From Saccharum officinarum (lineage: Eukaryota > Streptophyta > Magnoliopsida > Poales > Poaceae): a DNA stretch of 64,000 nt. The notes beneath the pieces are model-generated. The model did not search any database. It was given only the letters and a program-made list of their open reading frames with translations, and had not been told where the DNA came from. The stretch is from assembly GCA_020631735.1 (NCBI GenBank), contig CM036160.1, positions 111,520,680 to 111,584,679 on the forward strand, read 5' to 3'. Every line of letters begins with the position of its first letter. Position 1 is the first letter of the stretch. The position numbers were made by a program, and so were the translations under genes. Of the stretch, positions 1-8,673 are shown in pieces.

Positions 1-102
1 GAGACGCAGTCGGCGCACTCCCCGCACTGCGGCAGGAACACCGGCACCACCGTGTCGCCCACGGTCACTTCGTGCACATGATCCCCCACGCTCTCCACCA
101 CA
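1..102 (-). CDS. ADH-like gene exon 4, partial
   Basis: After the acceptor CTAG, the minus strand reads [20 protein letters not shown] and then [14 protein letters not shown]. This is the segment entering the structural-zinc loop. It is cut by the window edge. Confidence 0.87.
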
Positions 103-2433
103 CTAGTTCAGTTGACCATGACACAATAGTAATTACAACTCTATTCAACAGTTCAGTTGACCATCATTAATTGCATGCGCCTTAATTGGAAGAAGGATCA
201 CTCTGTAACGATGATGTCTATCTCATGCACGCTATCTTATCCTTTATCTCATCTCCTAATAAAGTATAAAATGAGGTTTGACCTACGCGGATATTTTGAT
301 CACCAGATATTTTGATCACCAATGATATTTTGATCACCAGATATTTTGATCACCAATTTATTTTATAATATATCTTCGTGGATATAAAGCATTGATCTTT
401 TTGTACTTGCGATCATGCTGTGTTGACTATTCGAGTACCCTCTGTTAACCATTTGATCGAGATATCACCCTGTTCGTTAATGCTAAAATTCGGCTTATGC
501 TGATTTGTTGTGAGAGAAAAACACTGTTCGTTGGCTGGAAAGTACTGCTGACGTTTAGATGATGTTAGAATTAGATAGAGATGTTAAAATTAAAATATTG
601 TTTATAGATTGTGGATTGTTACAACATACTCTCTATGCCTCTTGTTATCTGTCGTTCTCACTTCTTAACAAGTCAAGCATATTTAAATTTGACTAAATAT
701 ATATAAAAATATTAATGTTTATATTACGTAATTAATAGCATTATATAGACCGTTAAATCTATTTTTATAATAAATTTATTAAGATATATAAATGTTGTTA
801 ATATTTTGTAAAAAATAGTCAAATTTAAGAGAGTTTGACTAGCTCGAATTCCACGACGATACTTAAATAGGGACAGCGGAAGTATGGCTATGGTGGATTT
901 GGTGGTAGATATCCTAAACCACAACAGTGGGTAATTTTTCATAATGCCAATAAAATGTTTGTCCTTTTTGCAATGTCAAAGCTGGAAAAACTATATATAG
1001 TGAGATGGGTTGTGGTATGGGATTGTCACATTTTAAAAAAATTATTAAAGGTTGTGGCCACAATCCATCCTATTTGGATTAACGGGTGATTGCAAAAGTC
1101 TACTCCTTCCATTTAAAATTGTACATCACTTTAACTTTCTCCTTAGTCAAAACTAGTTTAACCTTGACCAAAATCTACAACATTAAAATTTTTCATTAAA
1201 TTCACCATAAAATATGCTTTGGTAGTGTATTTATTTGAACATGTAGATGTTAATATATTTCAAACAAACTTAGTCAAAATTTAACTTAGCCCAAAACTAC
1301 TAAAGTGAACTAAAATTTGGAATTGAGTGAGTACAATATACTATACATACAAAGCTGATTCAAACACGTATAAAGCATGCATGCATTCATGTATGTGTCA
1401 CTATGATTTCAATATCCTGGAAGCAGTTTTTCTTTTACCCGATTGCTTCATGGCCCAGGATGGATGGAAACATGGCCGGAAATTCCTGCAAAAAGGAATA
1501 AAAATGGTATATATATTTACGAAATATGTGAAATTATAGAAAAATAATTCAGTGCTCAAAACATCTATTTGATGAAAAATAGAGAAGCCAAAGAAAACAC
1601 TATTTAGAAGTTTTTCAAATATCTTAAATGATGCATATTCATAGTACATCCACATTTTATATGTTTTTGTTTTTTTCACATCCCACCGAATATTTTCTGG
1701 CACTCAGCACGAAACTCACATTTCGCAATAAAATAAGCAAAGCTGATGCTTGGAGCAGATTTTTTTTGGAGCTCTACAAAAAGGTTAATGCAACTAGATT
1801 TTAGTCGAGAACTGTTAAGCAGATTTGGTGAACTGACGAGAATCACGTCTCTACTTATGTTTCTTTTTCGCGAACGGGATTTTACCCGTATTTCACTGTG
1901 ACGAAAGAAATTTTTTTGTTACAATAGGTTGTTAGGCCTGCTACCCCAATGCGTCTCTACTTATGTTACGAGCTAAAAGCTAAAAACACCCGTTGACCAA
2001 AGCTCTCCAAGTCGTTTAGTCACCAAATTACGCTAGAATCACTTCTCACAACTCTTCTCTCCTATCAGAATCGTTCTATCGAAAAAAAATCGAAAATCAA
2101 AACTCAAAAATCAATGAGATGAAACTCTACCAAACACTTGACCAATTTGATCCTTACCTTCATGCGCCAGAAGGTGACGTCCGTGTGGCAGAGGGAGGTG
2201 CAGATGATCTTGACGCGGACCTCGTGCGCCTGCGGCGGCGCCACCTCCACCTCCTCCATCTCCAGCGGCTGCCCCGGCGCCTTGCTCACCGCCGCTGCGC
2301 GATCGACGACGAGACGATCACAAGGCCGCTTGGCGCTTCCAGACATCTCAGACATGGAAAGGCATGTGTGTAGAGTCTGTGTAGACGACGTACCTTTGCA
2401 TCGGATCGGCTTGCGAGCGTTGTCCGGCTGCAT
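1..2433 (-). CDS. Alcohol dehydrogenase-like gene (class III/ADH1 type), 5' part, four exons, partial
   Basis: Zinc-dependent medium-chain alcohol dehydrogenase, expected to be a cytosolic NAD-linked enzyme. The joined exons are 2394-2433, 2158-2294, 1439-1485 and 1-102; the gene continues past the left edge. Visible motifs: KPIRCK near the N-terminus, CTSLCHTD (the catalytic zinc cysteine), GHEA (the next catalytic zinc ligands) and CGECADC (start of the structural-zinc cysteine lobe). From memory, the 137 bp and 47 bp sizes of exons 2 and 3 match plant ADH1-type genes. Every junction is GT-AG and the frame is kept. The ATG at 2431-2433 was chosen because it sits directly before KPIRCK; an in-frame ATG at 2503-2505 would add 24 residues not expected in the family. 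A TATA-like stretch lies near 2552-2562. Introns 2 and 3 carry transposons. The exact substrate cannot be told from this part. Confidence 0.88.
290..355. repeat. Four perfect copies of a 16 bp unit
   Basis: GATATTTTGATCACCA occurs at 290-305, 306-321, 324-339 and 340-355, with AT between copies 2 and 3. No copy differs from the others. Confidence 0.95.
627..884. mobile_element. Degenerate Stowaway-like MITE
   Basis: The ends TACTCTCTATGCC and GGACAGCGGAAGTA are an imperfect inverted repeat of the TACTCCCTCCGTCC type. The interior is AT-rich with the usual TTTGACTA blocks on both sides. Tc1/mariner-related and non-autonomous. The high divergence of the ends suggests an old copy. Confidence 0.7.
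1101..1333. mobile_element. Stowaway-like MITE in ADH intron 3
   Basis: Starts TACTCCTTCCATTTAAAATT and ends AATTTGGAATTGAGTGAGTA, an imperfect inverted repeat with TA ends. Non-coding and AT-rich, about 233 bp. Confidence 0.75.
1439..1485 (-). CDS. ADH-like gene exon 3 (47 bp)
   Basis: A small exon found by translating the minus strand between TTTGCAG and GTAAAAG. It reads [16 protein letters not shown], with the family GHEA motif. It ends two bases into a glycine codon (GG), completed by T at 102. It is too short for a simple ORF scan and overlaps spurious ORFs in other frames. Confidence 0.85.
1846..1967 (-). mobile_element. Short non-LTR retroposon fragment (90 bp) with 16 bp target duplication, in ADH intron 2
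   Basis: CGTCTCTACTTATGTT occurs at 1846-1861 and again at 1952-1967. The 90 bp between them (1862-1951) ends on the minus strand in GTTCGCGAAAAAGAA, an A-rich tail after a GTGAAATACGGGTAAAATCC box. This looks like the 3' end of an L1-type LINE or a derived SINE. The duplication and the tail are seen; the class is inferred. Confidence 0.75.
2158..2294 (-). CDS. ADH-like gene exon 2
   Basis: A 137 bp exon between the acceptor GCGCAG and the donor GTAAGG. It encodes [20 protein letters not shown] and continues to [15 protein letters not shown], with the catalytic zinc cysteine in TSLCHTD. Confidence 0.88.
2394..2433 (-). CDS. ADH-like gene exon 1
   Basis: Encodes the first 13 residues, starting [13 protein letters not shown]. 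It ends one base into a codon (G), followed by the donor GTACGT. That G joins CG from exon 2 to make alanine. Confidence 0.8.
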
Positions 2434-2639
2434 CGTCGCCGGCAGCACGCAGGTCGTCGGAGCGATCTCGTCCGATCCGGTCAATGGAGACGAGGCATAA
2501 AACAAAGTGTAGCAGTGTGCTAGCAGGCTGGTGTGTGCCTCGTGCAGTCGTGTGGATATATAATGGAGCTCAGATCAGGTCAGACAATTGGCCATGTGCG
2601 ACCGAACTTTCACTATCAAACAGATCGTATCAAGAGGAA
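2434..2639 (-). promoter_or_regulatory. Upstream region of the ADH-like gene
   Basis: About 200 bp before the first exon, including a TATA-like run (TTATATATCC on the minus strand, near 2552-2562) some 120 bp upstream of the chosen ATG. A MITE begins at 2640, so the element-free proximal promoter is short. Confidence 0.45.
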
Positions 2640-2870
2640 GGGTGTGTTTAGTTGCCAAAATATTTTGGGAATGGGTACTGTAGCATTTTGTTTTATTTGA
2701 CAATTACTATTTAATCATGGACTAATTAGATTTAAAAGATTCGTCTCGCGATTTCACGGTGAACTATGTAATTAGTTTTTTTGTTTCGTATACATTTAAT
2801 GTTCTGTGCATGTGCCATAAGATTCGATATGATGTTTTAAGGTCAAATATTTTGAAAACTAAACACACCC
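2640..2870. mobile_element. Tourist-like MITE in the ADH promoter
   Basis: Ends GGGTGTGTTTAG and CTAAACACACCC are a perfect 12 bp inverted repeat. The interior has the grass family core (CTGTAGCATTTTG, GATTCGTCTCGCGATTTCAC, ACATTTAAT). No clear target duplication. Placed with the PIF/Harbinger-type copies nearby that do show TAA duplications. Confidence 0.75.
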
Positions 2871-3295
2871 GAGAAAGAACAGGGACCGAGCCATAGGCTG
2901 GTTGGTGTGCACTCCGGGTGCCGAGGCACTCTGCTCAAAGCGTGATTCTCCACCGGGTTTTCCCCAGAATAAAGAGAGGGCTGCATCCCCTCTCGCGCGG
3001 AGCGCGGAGCCACTGCAAAGCGGCTCAAGAAAGACGTGGTCTGTTGTAGGTCTAAGCTAGCAGTACATAAGTGATATGTGGTGTGTGTGGTGTGCATGTA
3101 CAATGTGAGTGTGTGTATCTGTATATAAATAAATTCTACAGCTGTACTTAGATGAGAGGCTTAAAAAGAAGAAAAAAGAAAACAGCAGGCTCAGCTGTCA
3201 GCTGGACATCAGGTTATGCCACGTCGTGAAATGTTGTGAGTGCTACGCTGGCAACGCGACCTGATGACGTTGGTGCCTTGACGCTACTACGCAGG
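2871..3295. other. Intergenic stretch, nothing recognised
   Basis: Mixed-composition sequence with no coding region or terminal repeats that I can support. The part at 2880-3020 is more GC-rich and is followed by a GTGTGT-rich run near 3075-3115. Confidence 0.4.
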
Positions 3296-3910
3296 GCGTA
3301 AAATTTTAGGGTGTTACCTCGAATGTTTTATGGGATATCGGAAGAGGTGTTCGGATACTAATAAAAAAACCAATTACAGAACTCGTCTGTAAACTGCGAG
3401 ATGAATTTATTAAGACTAAGTAATCCGTCATTAGCACATGTTTACTATAGCACGATAATGTCTAATCATGGATTAATTAGGCTAAAAAATCCGTCTCGCA
3501 AAATACATGTAATCTGTATAATTAGTTTTTTTAGTTTACATTTAATACTCCATACATGTGTCAAATATCCGATATGATAGGATGTAAAGTTTTGAAGAAG
3601 GAACTAAAGTTGTGTTTACTTCCTAAAAATTTTTGCCTTCTACAATAAAAGAGCATCTTTGGATATATGCATGGAGTAATAAATATAGACAAAAAAACTA
3701 ATTGCACAGTTCTCGGAGAAATCGTGAGACGAATCTTCTAAGTCTAATTAGTCCATGAAAAACCTTAAGTGCTACAGTAACCAACATGTGCTAATGACAG
3801 ATTAATTAGTATCATTAGATTCGTCTCACAGTTTCCTGACGGGTTCTGTAATTTATTTTTTTTATTAGTATCCGAAAATCCCTTCCGACATCCTTCTAAC
3901 ACATCTGATG
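3296..3910. mobile_element. Two adjoining truncated Tourist-like MITE fragments
   Basis: 3296-3609 has the family blocks (GGTGTTCGGATACTAATAAAA, TAGCACGATAATGTC, CCGTCTCGCAAAATACATG) in one direction. 3610-3910 has the same blocks reversed (AATCTTCTAAGTCTAATTAG, ATTAGTATCCGAAAATCCC). The outer terminal repeats are missing or decayed, so the exact ends are uncertain. Confidence 0.6.
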
Positions 3911-3919
3911 TAACACTAA

Positions 3920-4159
3920 GGCCTCATTTAGATTGTAAAAAAAGTGAACCCGATGAATAGTACCACTTTCGTCTTATTTGATAAATATTATCCAATCATG
4001 GACCAACAAGGTTCAAAAGATTCATCTCGTGATTTCCAACTAAACTATGTAATTAATTATTTTTTTACCTACATTTAATACTCCATGCAAGCGGCTAAAA
4101 ATTGACGTGTCAGAGAGAAAGTGAAAAAACTTGGAATTTAGATGGCATCAAATAAGGCC
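3920..4159. mobile_element. Tourist-like MITE with TAA duplication
   Basis: Starts GGCCTCATTTAG and ends AAATAAGGCC, flanked by TAA on both sides (3917-3919 and 4160-4162). The internal core matches the neighbouring copies. Non-autonomous PIF/Harbinger type. Confidence 0.75.
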
Positions 4160-4722
4160 TAAAAAAAATTTCTTATCCCAAATAAACACCCCTTAAACGA
4201 GGCCCATGACATGACATTGGGCCATCTTTTCATGCTTCACGCATTGTTAATCGTGTGTCGTGCCAGCAGCAGCTGCTGCTTTTTACGCTGCAGTTCAGCG
4301 CGCAGGCACGCCTCAGCGCGGGGCCGACGGCCAGCTTGTGACCTTGGGTGTGTTGTTGCCCCCGTAACATTTTATTTAAGGGTTAAGTCCAAGATCCTCC
4401 AACTATCGTAAAAGTCTGGATTTCATCCTCTAACTTTAAAATCGTATAACATTGGTCCTCCATCTTTTGAAAAAGTTCACTTTTCACCCCTGGGTGATTT
4501 TATAGGCGGTTTTGCATGGCACTGTTCACGGTACTGACGTCAGCACTCATTTTTAATTTACGAAATTAATATCTTTTTATTCGGAGCTCCAAATATAGTA
4601 AATAATATATCAATTTTGATCGTCTCGACGAGCTCTTTGCAATGGTGTACTCCGTTTTGTTGTTTGAGATAGTTTTATTTCGTAAAAAATTAAATATTTC
4701 TATAAAACAAGTGAGAATAACA

Positions 4723-5159
4723 AAACTCGCGGCCATCGTGTCGCTGTACCGGTACGAGGAGCGGATGAACGGGTACGTCCTGCTCACGCTCTACTCCGTG
4801 CACGTGTACCTAGCGCTGGAGCTCGTTCTGATGGCGGCGTCGCGCGCGCTGGTTGGGCTGGAGCTGGAGCCCTGGTTCGACCGGCCCTACCTCTCGGCCT
4901 TGCTGCGCGACTTCTGGGGCCGGAGGTGGAACCTCTCTATACCGGCGCTGCTCCGCCAGCGCGTGTTTCTCCCCGTGCGCGCGCGCCTCGGTGCCCCCGT
5001 GGGTGTGCTAGCCGCGTTCGTCGTCTCCGGTGTGATGCACGAGGCCATGTTCTCCTACGTCACGCTGCTGCCGCCCACGGGGGAGGCCGCCGCGTTCTTC
5101 ACGCTGCACGGGGCGTGCGCGGTGGCGGAGGGGTGGTGGGCCGCGCATGAGGGGTGGCC
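4723..5159 (+). pseudogene. Captured fragment of a wax synthase (long-chain-alcohol O-fatty-acyltransferase)
   Basis: Plus-strand reading gives LAAIVSLYRYEERMNGYVLL, then FDRPYLSALLRDFWGRRWNL and VVSGVMHEAMFSYVTLLPPT. The RDFWGRRWN block and the His of SGVMHE are hallmarks of the plant wax-synthase/MBOAT family, which esterifies fatty alcohols in the ER membrane. Only the C-terminal half is present; the N-terminal membrane helices are absent and the frame runs into unrelated sequence after about 5160. The block up to about 4981 is repeated inverted in the right arm, while the His-containing block lies only in the spacer. Not a functional gene. Confidence 0.8.
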
Positions 5160-5397
5160 GCGCACGGGGCGGAACACGCGCTGGTGGAGCAGCGCCGGTA
5201 CAGAGAGGTTCCACCTCCGGCCCCCAGAAGTCGCGCAGCAAGGCCGAGAGATAGGGCCAGTCGAACCGGGGCTCCAGCTCCAGCCCAACCAGCGCGCGCG
5301 ACGCCGCCGCCAGAACGAGCTCCAACGTCAAGTACACGTGCACGGAGTAGAGCGTGAGAAGGACGTACCCGTTCATCCGCTCCTCGTACCGGTATAG
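5160..5397 (-). pseudogene. Inverted second copy of the wax-synthase fragment
   Basis: The minus strand reads IVSLYRYEERMNGYVLLTLY and then FDWPYLSALLRDFWG, the same fragment as in the left arm with scattered substitutions. An indel at the GGGGCC run then shifts the frame. It is the complementary half of a potential hairpin. Confidence 0.75.
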
Positions 5398-5799
5398 CGA
5401 CACGATGGCCGCGAGTTTTGTTATTCTCACTTGTTTTATAGAAATATTTAATTTTTCATGAAATAAAACTATCTCAAACAACAAAACGGAGTACAACATT
5501 GCAAAGAGCTCGTCGAGACGATCAAAATTGATATATTATTTGCTATATTTGGAGCTCGGAATAAAAAGATATTAATTTCGTAAATTAAAAATAAGTGCTG
5601 ACGTCATCGCTGACGTCAGCACCGTGAACAGTGCCATGCAAAACCGCCTACAAAGCCGCCCAGAGGTGAAAAAGTGAACTTTTTCAAGAGTTGGAGGACC
5701 AATGTTATCCGATTTTGAAGTTAGAGGATGAAATCCAGACTTTTGTGATAGTTGGAGGACCTAAAGTGGACTTAACCCTTTTTTTTTTTGAAGCACATG

Positions 5800-5999
5800 A
5801 ACTCTTTCGTTTGTATTTGGCAATTAGTGTCCAATTATGGACTAATTAGATTCTAAAGATTCGTCTCGTGATTTACAACCCAACTGTGTAATTCGTTATT
5901 TTTTACCTATATTTCATGCTCCATGCATGCGTCCAAAGATTCGATGTGACGGAAAATCTTGTAAAATTTTTGGAACTTTGAAGGATCTAAACAGGGCCC
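5800..5999. mobile_element. 5'-truncated Tourist-like MITE
   Basis: Retains the core (GATTCGTCTCGTGATTTAC, CTCCATGCATGCG) and one end (GGATCTAAACAGGGCCC). The other terminal repeat is missing next to the inverted-repeat element. Confidence 0.6.
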
Positions 6000-6004
6000 T
6001 TGAC

Positions 6005-6239
6005 TGCTCCCTCTGTCTGGACATCTGTCGTTTGTGTTTTCTGAAAAATAACTTTGGCTATATATATTAAAAAATATTAATATTTATAGTATATAATTAT
6101 TATCATTAAAAAGATCTTTAAATCTAGTTTTTTAATAAATTTATTTAGAGATATAAATATTACATGTATTTTTCATAAATCGAGTCAAACTTGTAACACG
6201 CACACCAACAACGACAGATATAAAGGGACGGATGGAGTA
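6005..6239. mobile_element. Stowaway-like MITE
   Basis: Starts TGCTCCCTCTGTCTGG and ends GGGACGGATGGAGTA. The interior is AT-rich with the usual ATATTAATATTTATAG region. Confidence 0.75.
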
Positions 6240-6518
6240 GATTAATAAGTGATGAGACTTGGATGGTAACGCTAGTTGGTGTTTATTCCTATGAATCCTT
6301 GTGCACAATGCATTATATGTGGGTTATGTTATTTCATTTAGACCTTTTTTTATGTGCATATATTCATCTCAATCTACGTGTGTTGAAGTGGATTGAGGTG
6401 GATACACTTGCATCCAAACAGGGCCTTAAGAATGTTGATTATATTTATTCCGTGAATGCATTGTTTCAGCTCCCTATGTTACCTTTTGTTTGACACATGT
6501 CTAATGGGAGATGTCTCG
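6240..6518. other. Unassigned intergenic sequence
   Basis: About 280 bp without coding signal. The end TCCAAACAGGGCC near 6415-6425 resembles a hAT- or Tourist-like MITE terminus, but I found no matching left end. Confidence 0.35.
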
Positions 6519-6792
6519 GGCCTTGTTTAGATCCCCAATTTTGGATGGGCAAAGTTGGCATTATGCACTGTAGTGCTACTGTAGCATTTTGTTTGTATTT
6601 AGTAAAAATTGTCTAAACATTGACTAATTAAGCTCAAAACGTTCGTCTCGCAAAGTACAACAAAACTGTGCAATTAGTTTTTTATTTCATCTACATTTAG
6701 TACTCCATGCATGTGCCGGTATTTTAATGTGATGAGAATCTTCTTTTTGCATAGTGAAATTTAGGAGTAAATTCTGAAAACTAAGCAAGGCC
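6519..6792. mobile_element. Tourist-like MITE
   Basis: Starts GGCCTTGTTTAGATCCCC and ends CTAAGCAAGGCC, with the shared core GTTCGTCTCGCAAAGTACAA. No clear TAA duplication. Confidence 0.75.
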
Positions 6793-6865
6793 GTGGACAG
6801 GATGGTTAACAGTACCAAAAAGGGTCGGGGAGTGGGAACAATGACCCTCCTCAACCATCCCAGTC

Positions 6866-7306
6866 AGACTACCCGCACTCATGGACCTCTATATTTATCC
6901 TCTATACGTCCTAGTCAGCAATATTCTCTCCTCTATACTCAATTCTCCCGCACCCATCCATCCTCTATATCATCCTCTATTCACTCTATCCACTGTGGGA
7001 CCCACTTATCACTTTATCTAAATATATCCATGTGTGATCTAGTTTTGAAGGATTTATTGAGACGAATTTAATAGTGCAATCGAAATTTAATTTGGATTTT
7101 TGGTTTGTGAGTTATAGCATTTTTTCTTTGTTTAGCTAGTGGGGTCCGTCTCTATAGAGTATAGAGTAAGCACCGTACTACTCTAAATATAGAGTGAGAG
7201 AAAAGATAGAGTATCATTTTAGAGTACCCAGTGCAGCAGTTTTTACTCTATATTCATACTCTAAAGCTTTAGAGTATCGTTTTAGAGTAGCCACTGCGGG
7301 TAGTCT
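6866..7306. mobile_element. 441 bp element with AGACTACCCGC terminal inverted repeats
   Basis: Perfect 11 bp ends AGACTACCCGC and GCGGGTAGTCT. CAGTC flanks both sides (6861-6865 and 7307-7311). The interior is rich in CTCTAT/TAGAGTAT words that can fold on each other. Non-coding MITE-like element; superfamily not assigned, because a 5 bp duplication is unusual for the common classes. Confidence 0.6.
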
Positions 7307-7311
7307 CAGTC

Positions 7312-7730
7312 AGCCACCGCAAGGGTTCAGGACAGTTCAGCAGATGCTGACGAGAGACGAGGAGTCTCGCCGGCGTCACGAGTAAATTGATGGAGCGGAT
7401 GCTCGATATGATGGAAGCTCATCAAGCCAAGCCCGGAGCTCGAGCTGAGATGGAACGTTATCCCTCAGGGCTACGGTGCTTTTCTCCAAACGCACCCACG
7501 GACCCACCCAAGTTCTGATTTTGTTGTTGGCCAACTGTGGCTAAATGAGAAGAAATATTTAGTGCTTAGCATTTTCTATGCTGCAGCCATGTGGCCATGT
7601 GGGAGTTATGGAAACTGAGAAGTAGTTTATGTTTTTAGGAAACTTCGTGAAAAAAGTATAAAAGTTCTGCTCTTGGTGCTCTGCCCACCAGAGTATCGGC
7701 AAGAGTTCCGTGATGTTTAAATCCAGGCGT
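7312..7730. other. Unassigned intergenic sequence
   Basis: No coding region or terminal repeats recognised over about 420 bp. Confidence 0.4.
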
Positions 7731-8034
7731 TAAAGTTTAGGGTGTCATATGACAGTGTTCGGATAGTAATAATAAAATAAATTATAGAAGTCCTCAGTAA
7801 TCCACGAGACGAATTTATTAAGCCTAATAAATCTGTCACTAGCACATGTTTACTGTAACTTTATTGTAGCACCACGTTGTCAAATCATGGACTAATTAGG
7901 TTTAAAAAATTTGTCTCGTAAATTAGTCGCAATCTGTATAATTAATTATTTTTTATCTATATTTAATACTCTACATATATCAAATATCTAATATGATAAG
8001 TACTAAACTTTACGTGGAGAAACTAAACCAGGCC
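7731..8034. mobile_element. Degenerate Tourist-like MITE
   Basis: Same subfamily as the copy at 8293-8633 (AAAGTTTAGGGTGTCA, TAGCACATGTTTACTGTA, AACTAAACCAGGCC). The left terminal repeat has decayed. Confidence 0.65.
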
Positions 8035-8292
8035 GCCAAGCTTGCAGAGCTAAAAAGCCTAGCAACAACACCTTTGACTACGTTGATGTTGTCGGACTGC
8101 AAAGGAGATCCTATATCTGAATGCATTTAATTTAATTGGAAGAGAAGTCACGTTCCTGTTGAAGCTGAGGAGAGGTTATTGGGCTACTACTTTTGAAGAT
8201 GCAGTTCTTCATGGGAAATGGTGGACCTATCCATGCTGGGCATAGTAACACCATTGGGAGGTTCTGATAGCAATAGTCTAAGAGGCTGTTAA

Positions 8293-8633
8293 GGCCTTGT
8301 TTAGTTCAGGGGGTAAAGTTTTGGGTGTCACATCGGATGTTTTATGAGATGTCGAAAGGGGTATTCGGATACTAATAAAAAAACTAATTATAGAACTTGC
8401 CTGTAAACCGTGAGACAAATTTATTAAGATTAATTAATCCATCATTAGCACATATTTACTGTAGCACGACATTGTCTAATCACGGACTAATTAGGCTCAA
8501 AAAATTCGTCTCGCAAAATACACGTAATCTGTGCAATTAGTTATTTTTTAGTCTACGTTTAATACTCCATGCATGTATCTAAACATCCGATGTGATATGG
8601 TGTAAAGTTTTGGAGGAGAAACTAAACAAGGCC
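8293..8633. mobile_element. Complete Tourist-like MITE with TAA duplication
   Basis: GGCCTTGTTTAGTTCAGG at the left and GAAACTAAACAAGGCC at the right, flanked by TAA on both sides (8290-8292 and 8634-8636). The best preserved copy of this family here (341 bp). Confidence 0.85.
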
Positions 8634-8673
8634 TAAGTAGAGATGTATCAGCTCCAGATTCACTAAAACTAGA

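Larger units (their letters stand above)
103..1438 (-). other. ADH-like intron 3, about 1.3 kb, filled with repeats
   Basis: AT-rich intron with proper splice ends. It contains a four-copy 16 bp tandem repeat (290-355) and two Stowaway-type MITEs (627-884 and 1101-1333). I see no coding signal in the remainder. Confidence 0.75.
4380..5778. mobile_element. Long inverted-repeat (MULE-like) element carrying a wax-synthase gene fragment in both arms
   Basis: The outer ends GGGTTAAGTCC and GGACTTAACCC are inverted. Left arm 4380-4981 and right arm 5160-5778 are highly similar reverse complements, about 600 bp each, around a 178 bp spacer. The outer 250 bp of each arm resembles long terminal repeats of grass Mutator-like elements; the inner part is host coding sequence. 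No 9 bp target duplication is evident (the right flank is poly-T). Transcription through it would give a long hairpin RNA. Confidence 0.75.

Noticed and set aside
290..355. Short perfect repeats considered as a CRISPR-like array
   Set aside because: Units are directly adjacent with no unique spacers, in an intron of a plant gene; a simple tandem repeat.
2119..2500. Plus-strand ORFs opposite the ADH-like exons
   Set aside because: Shadows of the minus-strand exons 1 and 2, which carry the conserved zinc motifs and splice sites.
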